From the NCBI RefSeq assembly GCF_900114255.1, contig NZ_FOSL01000008.1, forward strand, positions 62,001-126,000: DNA of 64,000 nt. The letters run 5' to 3'. Every line of letters starts with the position of its first letter. Positions within the stretch are counted from its first letter, which is position 1. Below, in pieces: positions 45,341 to 54,290 of this stretch. The notes under the pieces were generated by a model, which was given only the letters and a program-made list of their open reading frames with translations, searched no databases and had not been told where the DNA came from. This DNA is from Neomesorhizobium albiziae. GTDB lineage: Bacteria > Pseudomonadota > Alphaproteobacteria > Rhizobiales > Rhizobiaceae. The position numbers were made by a program, and so were the translations under genes.

Positions 45341-46182
45341 GCGGCTGTCTCGTAGATGCGCCAGGCTTCCGCGTCGTCGACGCCGTCATGGATCATCGCC
45401 ATCAGCGCCTTGACCACGCGCCCTGGATTGTCGTGCTGGTAGATGTTGCGGCCATAGACCATGCCGGCAGCGCCCTGCCGCATGAGCGCATACGAATTCG
45501 CAAAGACCTGACGCAGATCGGCTTTGCCTCCGCCGCGCACCAGCACCGGACACCGCGCCGCCTCGACCACCCGGTGGAAATCGGCGGGATCGGTCGTCGG
45601 ATCGGCCTTGACGATGTCCGCCCCCATCTCGCGCGCCAGCCTAACCAGCGTCACGATCTTCTCGGCATCGCCGTCTACGAGATAGCCCCCCTTGTCGCTG
45701 TTAGGCTGCATGACGAGGGGCTCGATCATCAGCGGCATTCCGTATTTCTCGCAATCCTGTGCGACCTTCGAGATGTTTTCCACGCATTGGCGGAAGAGCG
45801 CCGGCTCGTCGGGCAGCATGAACAGGTTGACCACCACGCAGGCGGCATCCATGCGCAGCGCCGGCGCGATCGGATCATGAGCGTTCTGAAGCACCGCCCA
45901 CATGTCGCGATGGCGGGTTCGGTTGTAAGGATTTCCCATGTCGATGCGCATGACCAGCGCCGGCTTCACCTTGCCCGGCATTTCCTGCAGCAGGTCGGAC
46001 TGGCCGTAATTCATCTGGATCGCATCGGGGCCGGTCTCCGCAAGAAGCCGCACGACCTTGCCCATGTCTTCCAACCCGTCGAGGAACGATGGTTCGTTGC
46101 AGACGCCGTGATCGATCGCGACGTCAAGACATCTGCCGTTTCCGAAGAGGCGGTTCATGCGGACTTTCCGGGACTGGTACAT
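45337..46182 (-). CDS. Class I aldolase of the DeoC/FbaB/LsrF family
   Basis: A Schiff-base aldolase or related lyase of 281 residues. Asp24 in CLDVAIDHGVCNE and the Schiff-base Lys192 in GADIVKADPTTDP match the archaeal-type FBP aldolase/LsrF fold; the phosphate-binding loop is CPVLVRGGGKADLRQ and GAAGMVYGRNIYQHDNP. The likely reaction is retro-aldol cleavage of a phosphorylated ketose. The start at 46182 has AAAGGAAGCCG upstream and overlaps the dehydrogenase gene by 59 bases. An alternative ATG (46158, MNRLFGNG) exists. Confidence 0.9.
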   Translation of the reverse strand: MYQSRKVRMNRLFGNGRCLDVAIDHGVCNEPSFLDGLEDMGKVVRLLAETGPDAIQMNYGQSDLLQEMPGKVKPALVMRIDMGNPYNRTRHRDMWAVLQNAHDPIAPALRMDAACVVVNLFMLPDEPALFRQCVENISKVAQDCEKYGMPLMIEPLVMQPNSDKGGYLVDGDAEKIVTLVRLAREMGADIVKADPTTDPADFHRVVEAARCPVLVRGGGKADLRQVFANSYALMRQGAAGMVYGRNIYQHDNPGRVVKALMAMIHDGVDDAEAWRIYETAA

Positions 46183-47899
46183 CGGCTTCCTTTCGAGGGA
46201 GGTTGCGCGCGGCTAGCGCGTCGGCGTCGAGGCCGTGATTGGTGGCGAGCTGGGAGACAAGGTCTTCAACTTGCCTGCGTCTTTCGTCCGCGCTCCAGAA
46301 GAGCACGCCGGCTGCAATCGCGCTGAGCTCTTCGAGAGCGGCAAGCGACAGTTCACCACTGAACGCGATCGCTGTGCGCCGCAGTATGAGATCGCCGAGC
46401 GTTGCCACATGTTCGTTTTCGACGATCCATTCGATCTCGGCGCGGCTGTAGGAGGGAAGAGATGCGACAGGGCCGTCCTCGGCGGGCGGCACAAACTGCC
46501 GCGCTCGTGTGCCGTAGCGTTGCAGGAGTTCAGTGGCGCGGCCCTCACATATTCCACCGAATTGGGCTTCGCCTTTCAGCCATTGCGCGCGCGCCTGGTT
46601 CGATGCGGGGTAATCGGCGCCACCACCGATCGCCAGGGAATCGGTGCCGACGCCGCGCGCCATGCCGATCTTGCCCAGCACCATGTCCGCCGCTTCCGCG
46701 CCGAATGCGCGGAACGTCGTCCATTTGCCCCCGATGAGGTTGAGCGCAGGGACGCCAGCCCGATCCAGCCACTCACAGCTGTGATCGCGCGAGATCGCGG
46801 CATTGACGCCGGTTTCGCCGCGGGGCAGCGGCCGAACGCCGGAAAAACGGAAAAGGATATCTTCTTCGGTAATGGCAACGGCCGGGAAAACCTCGCGCAC
46901 TGACTGGAGGATGTAGGAGGTCTCGTCGTCCTCGCAGCGCACTCCCTCGGGCGTGTCCACGCTGATATCGGTCGATCCGGCCAGCACGTTGCCGAAATGC
47001 ACGAACAGGATGCAGACGCGACCGTCGCGGTTGGCGAAGTAGACCATCTTGTCGCCGAGCGCCTCTACGAGAGCTGGGCTGCGAAGCACGAGATGCGATC
47101 CTTTCGTGCCGCCTATGAACTTTGGCGCCTCCGCCGCCAGAAGTGCATTGGTGAGGTCGATCCAGGCGCCCGTCGCATTGACGATGACGTCGGGCTGCAC
47201 ACAAAAGGTCTCGCCGGTCAGCGTGTCCTTCAAGGTCGCGACAGCACCGTCCAGCCCTGCCATCTCCACATGGTTGAGGGCGAGCGCCTGCGGCGCATCC
47301 CGCTCGACATCCAGGATCATCTCGATGCCAAGTCGTTCGGCATAGCTGATCCTGGCGTCGTGGTAGAGTGCCGCGCAAGTGATCTCCGGACTCAAGGCCG
47401 GCCAGCGTTTGCGCGTTTCGGTACGGCCATAAAAACTGTTGCGCGGCAACGGGTTTCCGCGCCCGGAGTAGAAATCGTAGAGGGTCAATCCGAGCTTGAC
47501 GATCAGCGAGCCGCGCGCGCCCGGCTTCGGCGTGCCACCGAAGAAGCGCGAGATGGCCGCGCCAATACCCGAAAGATGACCTGACATTGGAATGAGTGTC
47601 GGCAGCGGGGAGACGTAGTGCGGCGCGTTCTGTAGCAGCCGGTTGCGCTCGCGCAGCGACTCCCTGACCAGCCCGAATTCGCCGTTTTCCATATAGCGCA
47701 AGCCGCCATGGATCATGCGCGAGGGAGCCGAACTGGCTCCGCTCATGAAGTCTCCGCGTTCGACCAGCAGCACGTCGACGCCCTGCAGGGCAAGCTCGCG
47801 ATAGGTGCTGATGCCGTTGATGCCGCCGCCGACGACAAGCGCCGCGACGCGGCGTCTGTCGCGCAATCTGCCCAGCCTCTCGTTGCGAGTGGTGTTCAT
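46124..47899 (-). CDS. GlpD-like FAD-dependent dehydrogenase (polyol-phosphate type)
   Basis: A flavoprotein of 591 residues in the glycerol-3-phosphate dehydrogenase family. Visible are the FAD loop VVGGGINGISTYRELALQGV, the GlpD signature MIHGGLRYMENGEFGLV, and GGTKGSHLVLRSPALVEALG. In erythritol loci a GlpD-like enzyme (EryB) oxidises polyol phosphate to ketose phosphate; this gene's neighbours (kinase, aldolase) suggest the same kind of step on another substrate. It begins 21 bases after the aldo/keto reductase. It is longer than EryB, with a C-terminal extension overlapping the aldolase gene. Confidence 0.88.
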   Translation of the reverse strand: MNTTRNERLGRLRDRRRVAALVVGGGINGISTYRELALQGVDVLLVERGDFMSGASSAPSRMIHGGLRYMENGEFGLVRESLRERNRLLQNAPHYVSPLPTLIPMSGHLSGIGAAISRFFGGTPKPGARGSLIVKLGLTLYDFYSGRGNPLPRNSFYGRTETRKRWPALSPEITCAALYHDARISYAERLGIEMILDVERDAPQALALNHVEMAGLDGAVATLKDTLTGETFCVQPDVIVNATGAWIDLTNALLAAEAPKFIGGTKGSHLVLRSPALVEALGDKMVYFANRDGRVCILFVHFGNVLAGSTDISVDTPEGVRCEDDETSYILQSVREVFPAVAITEEDILFRFSGVRPLPRGETGVNAAISRDHSCEWLDRAGVPALNLIGGKWTTFRAFGAEAADMVLGKIGMARGVGTDSLAIGGGADYPASNQARAQWLKGEAQFGGICEGRATELLQRYGTRARQFVPPAEDGPVASLPSYSRAEIEWIVENEHVATLGDLILRRTAIAFSGELSLAALEELSAIAAGVLFWSADERRRQVEDLVSQLATNHGLDADALAARNLPRKEADVPVPESPHEPPLRKRQMS

Positions 47900-47920
47900 G
47901 TTCGTCGGCTACGAATTGGT

Positions 47921-48910
47921 TCAGGCTGGAACGGCGTCGAGATGCGCGGCGATGGCAGTGTCGACCTCGGCCAGTTCGGTGGCTGTCAGGCACAAGGCGC
48001 CCGCCTTGCCGTTCTCCAGTGCCTGGGTCGCGTCCCGCGCACCGCACAGCGCATAGGTGATGCCCGGCTGCGCGACCGTCCAGGCGATGACCAGTTGCGC
48101 GACGCTCGCGTCCTTTTCGCGCGCCAGCGGTTCGACAGCTGCCGCGAAATCGGCCGCGCGCTGGCGGTTTTCCCGCGAAAACCGCGGATTGTCCTTGCGC
48201 TGGTCGTCCCCCTTGAACGCGCGGTCCGGACCGATCTTGCCCGACAGAAGGCCGAGCGACAGCGACGAATAGCTGAGCGTGGAGACATCGTTAGCCGCGC
48301 AAATGGGTAGGAGGGTCTTCTCGATCTCCCGGTCAAGCATGCTGTAGCGCTCCTGAATGGCGTCGACGGGACCAACCGCCAGATAGGCGTTCAAATCCTC
48401 GGGGCTCGCGTTGCTGATGCCGATGGCGCGGATCTTGCCGGACTTCTTGAGTTCGAGCAGGGTTCCCATGGTTTCGGCAATCGGTGTCGTCGGGTCCTGC
48501 CAATGGGTAATGTAGAGATCGACGTAGTCGGTACCCAGCCGGCGAAGGCTCTCGTCCAGCTCATACAGGATGCCGTCACGGCCGAGATAGCGGTGCACAT
48601 TACGGCCGAGCTCGTCGAAGAAATGATTGCCTTTGCCGTGGTGCCAGTTGAGGCCGCATTTCGTGGCGATCACCGCCTCTTCGCGGCGACCCTTGATGGC
48701 AATCCCGACAAGTTCTTCCGCCTTGCCGAGGCCATAGGCCGGGGCCGTATCAATCAACGTCACACCGTTGTCGAGCGATGCCCGTATTGCGGCAACCGAC
48801 GCGTCATCGTCATGCCCGCCCCACATCCAGCCGCCCATCGCCCAGGTGCCGAGCCCGACAGCGCTGGCAACGACGTCGGAGCGGCCCATCTTCCTGCCTG
48901 CGTCGGTCAT
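47921..48910 (-). CDS. Aldo/keto reductase
   Basis: An NADPH-type reductase of 329 residues, AKR TIM barrel. The catalytic tetrad reads Asp and Tyr in TLIDTAPAYGLGKAEELVG, Lys in VIATKCGLNW and His in LYITHWQDP. The start at 48910 overlaps the regulator stop (ATGA) and has AAAGG upstream. In the operon it may reduce or oxidise an aldehyde, perhaps the aldolase product or the entry-step substrate. Confidence 0.93.
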   Translation of the reverse strand: MTDAGRKMGRSDVVASAVGLGTWAMGGWMWGGHDDDASVAAIRASLDNGVTLIDTAPAYGLGKAEELVGIAIKGRREEAVIATKCGLNWHHGKGNHFFDELGRNVHRYLGRDGILYELDESLRRLGTDYVDLYITHWQDPTTPIAETMGTLLELKKSGKIRAIGISNASPEDLNAYLAVGPVDAIQERYSMLDREIEKTLLPICAANDVSTLSYSSLSLGLLSGKIGPDRAFKGDDQRKDNPRFSRENRQRAADFAAAVEPLAREKDASVAQLVIAWTVAQPGITYALCGARDATQALENGKAGALCLTATELAEVDTAIAAHLDAVPA

Positions 48911-49884
48911 GAAGTGCCTTTCAGATTTTCGAGAACTTTTGCGGCGGTCGCCTCGTCGGTGGCGAGGAGGTCGAGGTAACCGCCCTTGAGCACGCTGACG
49001 ATCGGATCGATCTTGCGTGCCCCGGCGGAAATGCCGATCGCCAGAGGTATGGCTCGTACCTCGTCCGGCGTCAGGGCGACGACACGCTCGTTGAGCGGGT
49101 AGTCGCAAAGCGCGCCGTCGCCGTCGATCAGATGCGCGACCAGTTCGCCGCTCGCTCCGGTCTGCCTGAGGTCCGGCAAATGCGGACCACCGGCCCCCTG
49201 AAGATTGAAATAGGTCGACGCCTCGGAACTGACCGACCCTATGCCCACCAGCGCGATCCTGGCGTCACGGGCCCGCGCCAGCACGTCGCTGACTGTGTGC
49301 AGCGACATCAACACATCGCGTTCGGTCGGCGAGCCGGCGAAGATCGGCGCATGAATCTGATAGGCCCGCCCCTGCAGCTTCGAGGCAAGCTGGGCGGCGA
49401 GATGGTTGACATCGATGAAGTGCTTGCCCTGGACGCCGCCCGTCGCCGGCACGACCGTCACGTCGTAGGCGCGGGTCGGCGCAAGTGCGGCAACGACGGC
49501 GCTGACGCCGAGGCCGCCGGAAACGCACAGAGTGTCGCCATCCCTGAGGTTCGCCAGCACAAAGTCGGCGACGGACTTCCCCGCTGCCCGCAGATTGACC
49601 TCTTCCTGCTCAGACGCCGAGGGGACGACGATGGCCTCCTTCAGCCTGCCGGCCGCAGCCAGTTCGCGCTCGAGATCGAACAGCGACGCGAATGGCGACG
49701 TCACCGATATCTGGACGTAGCCGCGCTCATGACCTTCCTTGACCAGGCGATTGACGGTGGGGTGCGAAAGTCCCGTACGCTTCGCTATCTCGGCCTGGGA
49801 GAGGCCTTCGACATAGTGCAGCACAAGCACGCGATGGATCTTGCGCAGCCGCTCGAAGTCGTCGTTGGTGGAATTCGATGCCAT
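48907..49884 (-). CDS. SorC/DeoR-type sugar-binding transcriptional regulator
   Basis: A regulator of 325 residues: an N-terminal sigma-like helix-turn-helix (YVEGLSQAEIAKRTGLSHPT then VNRLVKEG) and a C-terminal sugar-phosphate-binding domain (LCVSGGLGVSAVVAALAPTR, SAGARKIDPIVSVLKGGYLD). Members respond to phosphorylated pathway intermediates and usually repress their own operon. ATG 49884 is used; GTG 49893 would overlap the permease stop (GTGA). It lies mid-operon, between the transporter and catabolic genes. Confidence 0.92.
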   Translation of the reverse strand: MASNSTNDDFERLRKIHRVLVLHYVEGLSQAEIAKRTGLSHPTVNRLVKEGHERGYVQISVTSPFASLFDLERELAAAGRLKEAIVVPSASEQEEVNLRAAGKSVADFVLANLRDGDTLCVSGGLGVSAVVAALAPTRAYDVTVVPATGGVQGKHFIDVNHLAAQLASKLQGRAYQIHAPIFAGSPTERDVLMSLHTVSDVLARARDARIALVGIGSVSSEASTYFNLQGAGGPHLPDLRQTGASGELVAHLIDGDGALCDYPLNERVVALTPDEVRAIPLAIGISAGARKIDPIVSVLKGGYLDLLATDEATAAKVLENLKGTS

Positions 49885-49889
49885 GGTTT

Positions 49890-50927
49890 TCACTTTGCTG
49901 CGACGCGGCCGCGGGCGGCCTTGCGCTTGTGCAGGAGGTGATCGAACGCCACCGCCGCAAACAGGATCAGTCCGCGTATCGTATCCTGCCAGTAGGGCGA
50001 GACGTCGAGAAGTATCAGCGAGCTGGAAACCACCGACAGGAGGGCCATGCCGAGGATGGCGCCCAGGATCGTGCCGGTGCCGCCGTTGAGGCTGGCTCCG
50101 CCGATGACCGCTGCTGCGATGATGTTGAGTTCCATGCCGACGCCGAAGGTTGGCGTCGCCGCGCCGAAGCGGGCCATGTAGATGACGCCGGCCACGCCCG
50201 CCAGCGTCGAGCACAGGACGATGCAAAAGAACTTCACCCGGTCGGTGCGGATGCCGGAATAGGCGGCGGCGCGCTCATTGGAGCCGGTGTAGAAAACCCG
50301 CCGGAACATTGTCGCCTTGCGCAACAGGATGTCGAAAACCGCGACCACCACGACGAAGATGAGGATGACCACAGGCACCCCGTAGATGGTGCCCTGGCCG
50401 ATGAATTTGAAGCTTGGCGGCAAGGCGAAAAGCGACAGCGGCGTGCCGCCGGTGATCGCCAGGCATAGCCCGCGCACGATGACCATCGAGGCCAGCGATA
50501 CGATGAAGGAGTGCAGGCCGATGCGCGTTACCGACAGGCCCATCAGCACGCCGACGCCGGAGCACGCGAGGATCGCCAGCACGCTCGATGTCCATGGGTC
50601 GAGCCCGGCCAGAAACAGGTAGCCGCCGACCACCATGGCGAGGCAGACGACGGAACCGACCGACAGGTCGATCGCGCCAACGATCAGCAGGACCGTCATC
50701 CCGACGACCACGATCCCTTCGATTGCGAACGACAACAGCATTGCCCGGAAGTTGGACCAGGTGAGGAAGTAGGGCGAGGCGAAGGTCATAACGGCGCACA
50801 GCGCCAGGATGATAAGCACCAGGCCCATTTCGCGCATGTTGCCGACACCGCGCAGCCAACCGTAATGTTCCTTGCGCACCGTCCCAAGCTCTGGGGTTTC
50901 CACCGGCGATTGGCTCATGACGGTCAT
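49890..50927 (-). CDS. RbsC-type sugar ABC permease
   Basis: Inner-membrane permease of 345 residues with about ten helices ([40 protein letters not shown], and the cytoplasmic loop region [16 protein letters not shown]). [20 protein letters not shown] is the conserved RbsC/XylH loop. ATG 50927 overlaps the ATPase stop by 4 bases and follows GGAGGGGGAA. It should act as a homodimer, since only one permease gene is present. Confidence 0.94.
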   Translation of the reverse strand: MTVMSQSPVETPELGTVRKEHYGWLRGVGNMREMGLVLIILALCAVMTFASPYFLTWSNFRAMLLSFAIEGIVVVGMTVLLIVGAIDLSVGSVVCLAMVVGGYLFLAGLDPWTSSVLAILACSGVGVLMGLSVTRIGLHSFIVSLASMVIVRGLCLAITGGTPLSLFALPPSFKFIGQGTIYGVPVVILIFVVVVAVFDILLRKATMFRRVFYTGSNERAAAYSGIRTDRVKFFCIVLCSTLAGVAGVIYMARFGAATPTFGVGMELNIIAAAVIGGASLNGGTGTILGAILGMALLSVVSSSLILLDVSPYWQDTIRGLILFAAVAFDHLLHKRKAARGRVAAK

Positions 50928-52444
50928 TTCCCCCTCCGTTCGGCATTGCCCAGCCCCGAAGCGAGGCGGATCAGCGTTTCTTCCGTCAGGTCTTCGCCAG
51001 ACACCACGCCTGCGATCCGGCCTTCGTGCACGACGATCACTCGGTCGCAAAGACCGATGAGCTCGGGCAGCTCGGATGAGATTGCGACGATGCCCGTTCC
51101 CTGATTGGCCAGATCTCGCAGGATGCGATGGATCTCGACCTTGGCGCCCACATCGACGCCGCGCGTCGGTTCATCGAGCAGGATCACCTTGGGGTTTACC
51201 GAAAGCATTTTCGCGATCGCGACCTTCTGCTGGTTGCCGCCGGAGAGCGTAGACACATTGTCGTCCACCGAACCGCGCCGCAGACGCAGCGCATCGCCCA
51301 GCCGTTCGGCCTGCCGACGCTCCGAAGTGCGGCTGATGAAGCCATAGCGTGTCGAAATCCGGTCGGGATCCAGCGCCGATACGTTGGCGGCAATCGGCAT
51401 GTCGAGGAATACGCCCGAACCCTTTCGGTCCTCTGACAGATAGACCACGCCGTTGGCGACGCTGTCCTGATAGGTTGCCGGCGAAATGTCCCGGCCTTCG
51501 AGCCTGACGGTGCCGCGCAGCCTTTTCATCAGGCCGCAAATGCCGAGCGCGATTTCAGTGCGGCCCGAACCGATGAGGCCGGCGACGCCGAGCACCTCGC
51601 CCTTGCGCAATTCGAAACTGACATCCTTGAAACGGTTGTCGTCGGACAAGCCCTCGACGCAAAGCAGGGTAGGAGCCTTGCCGCTCGCCTCGTTTTTCTC
51701 GGGATAGAGGCTGCCCAGCGAGCGCCCGACCATCCTGGCGACGACTTTTTCCGGCGTCATGTCGGCGATGTCATCCGTCGAAACATGCCGGCCATCGCGC
51801 AGCACGGTGATGCGGTCGCAATTGTCGAAGATTTCCGCCATGCGATGGCTGATGTAGATGATCGAGATGCCGCGCTGCTTGAGCCTGGCCATGATGGCGA
51901 ACAGCTTGCCAGCCTCGCGCTCGGTCAGCGCGGCGGTCGGCTCGTCGAGGATCAGGATCGTGCAGTCGAGCGTCAGCGCCTTGGCGATCTCGACGATCTG
52001 CTGTTCCGAGATCGTCAGGTCGCCGACCAGCCGGTCCGGTGCAATGTCGCCCAGGCTGGAAAGCACCTCGCGCGCTTTCTCCCTGATTTCTCCATAGTTC
52101 ATCCAGAAGGAACGCCGCCGGTTCGTCGCGGCCATGAAGATGTTCTCGGCCACCGTCATGTCGCCGCAAAGCGCGATCTCCTGGTGCACGAAACCGATGC
52201 CCAGCGCCTGGGCCTGCTCGGGTGACCGGATGTCGGCCAGCTGGCCGCGGATGCGGATTTCGCCGCTGTCGGGCGACAGGATGCCGTCGATGATGTTCAT
52301 CAACGTGGATTTGCCGGCGCCGTTCTCGCCGGCAAGGGCATGTACCTCGCCGGCGCGCAACGCGAAGTCGACATCCTGCAAGGCCTGCACCGGGCCGAAT
52401 GCCTTGCTGACGCGGCTTACTTCCAGTGACGTTTGCTGATCCAT
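50924..52444 (-). CDS. RbsA-type sugar ABC ATPase (two ABC domains)
   Basis: A double ATPase of 506 residues. Domain 1 has Walker [15 protein letters not shown], signature [15 protein letters not shown] and Walker [14 protein letters not shown]. Domain 2 has the degenerate [14 protein letters not shown] loop, signature [16 protein letters not shown] and [14 protein letters not shown]. It energises uptake through the RbsC-type permease. About 65 bases separate it from the binding-protein gene. Confidence 0.96.
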   Translation of the reverse strand: MDQQTSLEVSRVSKAFGPVQALQDVDFALRAGEVHALAGENGAGKSTLMNIIDGILSPDSGEIRIRGQLADIRSPEQAQALGIGFVHQEIALCGDMTVAENIFMAATNRRRSFWMNYGEIREKAREVLSSLGDIAPDRLVGDLTISEQQIVEIAKALTLDCTILILDEPTAALTEREAGKLFAIMARLKQRGISIIYISHRMAEIFDNCDRITVLRDGRHVSTDDIADMTPEKVVARMVGRSLGSLYPEKNEASGKAPTLLCVEGLSDDNRFKDVSFELRKGEVLGVAGLIGSGRTEIALGICGLMKRLRGTVRLEGRDISPATYQDSVANGVVYLSEDRKGSGVFLDMPIAANVSALDPDRISTRYGFISRTSERRQAERLGDALRLRRGSVDDNVSTLSGGNQQKVAIAKMLSVNPKVILLDEPTRGVDVGAKVEIHRILRDLANQGTGIVAISSELPELIGLCDRVIVVHEGRIAGVVSGEDLTEETLIRLASGLGNAERRGK

Positions 52445-52509
52445 GACGGTCGACTCTGGGTCTCAGGGGGCTGGCCGAAGATTATGTCCGGCCAGCCCTG
52501 CCGGGGAGC

Positions 52510-53532
52510 TTACTCTTCGATGCCCTTGGTGCCGCGACGCTTCAGATACGCGTCCCAATAGAAGTCGTCGGCATTGTCCTTGGTGACGACGGCAAAGCCG
52601 TTGTCGACGAACGGCACGCCCATCGGATTGTAGCCGGCGCGTTTCCAGTCGTTCATCGGGTCGATCAGTTCCGGATGCTTGGCCATGAACAGGAGCATGA
52701 AGCCCATGTAGCCCTGGATGCCCTGGTTCGGATTGACCGCGCCGAATACCTGTCCGGCCTTGATCATGTCGAGGATCTTGCCGTTGACGTCGGCGTTCAT
52801 CACCCTGATCTTGCCGCCAAGTTCCTGTGCGGCCTGCGCGGCGCCGAGCGCCGAGTTGGCTTCCGGCATGAACAGTGCGCCGAGGTTCGGATTGGCCTGC
52901 GCCATCGACATCACCGCCTGGTAGGCCTTGTTTGCGTCCTGGTTGGTTGCGGCGCGGCCAACAAGCTTGATGTCCGGGTACTTCTCGGTCATGCGCGCCA
53001 CGAAGGCGGCGACCCGCTTGTCGTGGTTGTCCTGGCCGGGGTTTTCGAGGATGCCGTATTCGCCCTTGCCGCCCATCGCCTCGGCGATCACATCGGCCGC
53101 GTAGGAGCCTTCGCGGTTGTTGTCCGAGGTCACGTAGGAAGCGCGCTTGCTGTTGGGGGAATCGGCGGCGAAAGTGACCACCGCCACGCCGGAATCGACG
53201 GCGCGGTTGATAGGCTCGATGAACGGATCGGAATTCATCGGGTGCACGAGAATGCCGGCCGGCTGCTTTGCCAGAACCTGATCGAAGCTCGCGATCTGTT
53301 TGTTCACGTCATATTCCGGAGTGCCGGTGTAGGCGGTCTTGCAGCCCATCGACTGCGCAGCCTGCTTGAAGGCTTCATAGACCGGGAACCAGTATTCCAC
53401 GCCCGAAACCATCACGTTCATGTAGTAGGTTTCGCCTTCGCTGCACCTGAACTTGCTTTCTTGCGCATGTGCGGCCGACGCAAGCATCGACACGCCTGCC
53501 GCCACGGCCAACGTCCACTTTCGAAGATCCAT
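52510..53532 (-). CDS. Sugar-binding periplasmic protein, RbsB-like
   Basis: A 340-residue binding protein with signal peptide MDLRKWTLAVAAGVSMLASA ending AHAQ. The class I fold is visible in YYMNVMVSGVEYWFPVYEAF, PAGILVHPMNSDPFIEPINR, AVVTFAADSPNSKRASYVTS and MPEANSALGAAQAAQELGG. GGGAGGTGAAC precedes the ATG at 53532. It is the first gene of the nine-gene minus-strand operon, so it should be the most strongly expressed. The ligand is unknown. Confidence 0.94.
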   Translation of the reverse strand: MDLRKWTLAVAAGVSMLASAAHAQESKFRCSEGETYYMNVMVSGVEYWFPVYEAFKQAAQSMGCKTAYTGTPEYDVNKQIASFDQVLAKQPAGILVHPMNSDPFIEPINRAVDSGVAVVTFAADSPNSKRASYVTSDNNREGSYAADVIAEAMGGKGEYGILENPGQDNHDKRVAAFVARMTEKYPDIKLVGRAATNQDANKAYQAVMSMAQANPNLGALFMPEANSALGAAQAAQELGGKIRVMNADVNGKILDMIKAGQVFGAVNPNQGIQGYMGFMLLFMAKHPELIDPMNDWKRAGYNPMGVPFVDNGFAVVTKDNADDFYWDAYLKRRGTKGIEE

Positions 53533-53842
53533 GTTCACCTCCCGTTGCGGGTGGGCCCTCTCTCCGGCGCACCCAGTAGATGAAATAAATTTCACGTTGT
53601 GATATCTATTTCTTGCATTGCATAAAGCCGCTCCGGGGAAGTGTCAATGAGAAGCGGAGCGTTTTCGTCGATGGGGTTTCGTTGCGTCTCCCCGATGCCC
53701 CGCAAGGGCAGCGGCAACGACCTCACACATTCACAAAAGCGTGAAGACCGATTGCGGGAATTTCTGCTCCAATGAGGCCGTTAGCGTTGTGGGGTCATTG
53801 TCCCTTCTTGCATCGTCCAATCAGCATCCACCGGAGGAATTC
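53533..53842. other. Divergent promoter region: polyol operon and cytochrome genes
   Basis: About 310 bases between the sugar-binding protein (minus) and cytochrome c genes (plus). It holds an AT-rich palindrome TGAAATAAATTTCA (53581-53594), 49 bases upstream of the operon's first gene. No other gene was seen. Confidence 0.65.
53581..53594. promoter_or_regulatory. Candidate operator of the SorC-type regulator
   Basis: TGAAATAAATTTCA has perfect 6-base arms (TGAAAT and ATTTCA) around a 2-base centre and lies in the 5' leader of the nine-gene operon. TGAA/TTCA half-sites recur in operators of the SorC/DeoR family. The assignment to the mid-operon regulator is inference. Confidence 0.45.
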
Positions 53843-54280
53843 ATGAGAAAGCTTATACTTGCCATCTCAGCCCTGGCGCTCGCCGGAACGGCCGCATTCG
53901 CTGACCCCATTGCCGATCGAAAGGCACTGATGAAGGCGAACGGCAAGGCCGCGGGCGCTCTCTCGGCCATAGTCAAGGGCGAGCAGCCATTTGACGCCGC
54001 TGCCGTGCTCGCGGCGCTGACGACGCTCAGCGAAAACGCCTCGAAGATCGATGTGGCGGCGCTGTTCCCGGCCGGCAGCGATAAGGGCGACACGACCGCA
54101 TCGCCAAAGATCTGGGAAAACACGGCCGACTTCCAGGCCAGGGTCGACAAGTTAAAGACCGACACGGCCGCCGCTGTGGCGGCGCCACCGGCGGATGTCG
54201 ACTCGTTGAAGGCAACGCTCGGCACCATCGGCAACAATTGTGGCGGATGCCACGAGAATTTCCGCATCAAGAAAGGGTAA
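53843..54280 (+). CDS. Cytochrome c' / c556 family protein
   Basis: A class II cytochrome c of 145 residues: signal peptide MRKLILAISALALAGTAAFA, a four-helix bundle and a single C-terminal heme motif (CGGCH, residues 133-137) close to the C-terminus. GGAGGAATTC precedes the ATG at 53843. Probably a periplasmic electron carrier. It is 10 bases from a diheme cytochrome gene, so the two form an operon. Confidence 0.92.
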   Translation: MRKLILAISALALAGTAAFADPIADRKALMKANGKAAGALSAIVKGEQPFDAAAVLAALTTLSENASKIDVAALFPAGSDKGDTTASPKIWENTADFQARVDKLKTDTAAAVAAPPADVDSLKATLGTIGNNCGGCHENFRIKKG

Positions 54281-54290
54281 TCCCGACGCG

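Noticed and set aside
42225-53532. The operon as an AI-2 (Lsr) uptake system
   Set aside because: The FGGY kinase, SorC regulator, Rbs-type transporter and LsrF-like aldolase recall lsr genes, but there is only one permease, no LsrG, and there are a GlpD-like dehydrogenase, an AKR and a GMC enzyme that Lsr systems lack.
42225-53532. The operon as a standard erythritol locus
   Set aside because: The kinase and GlpD-like enzyme would fit, but no EryC, TpiB or RpiB-type isomerases are present, and an aldolase and GMC protein are.
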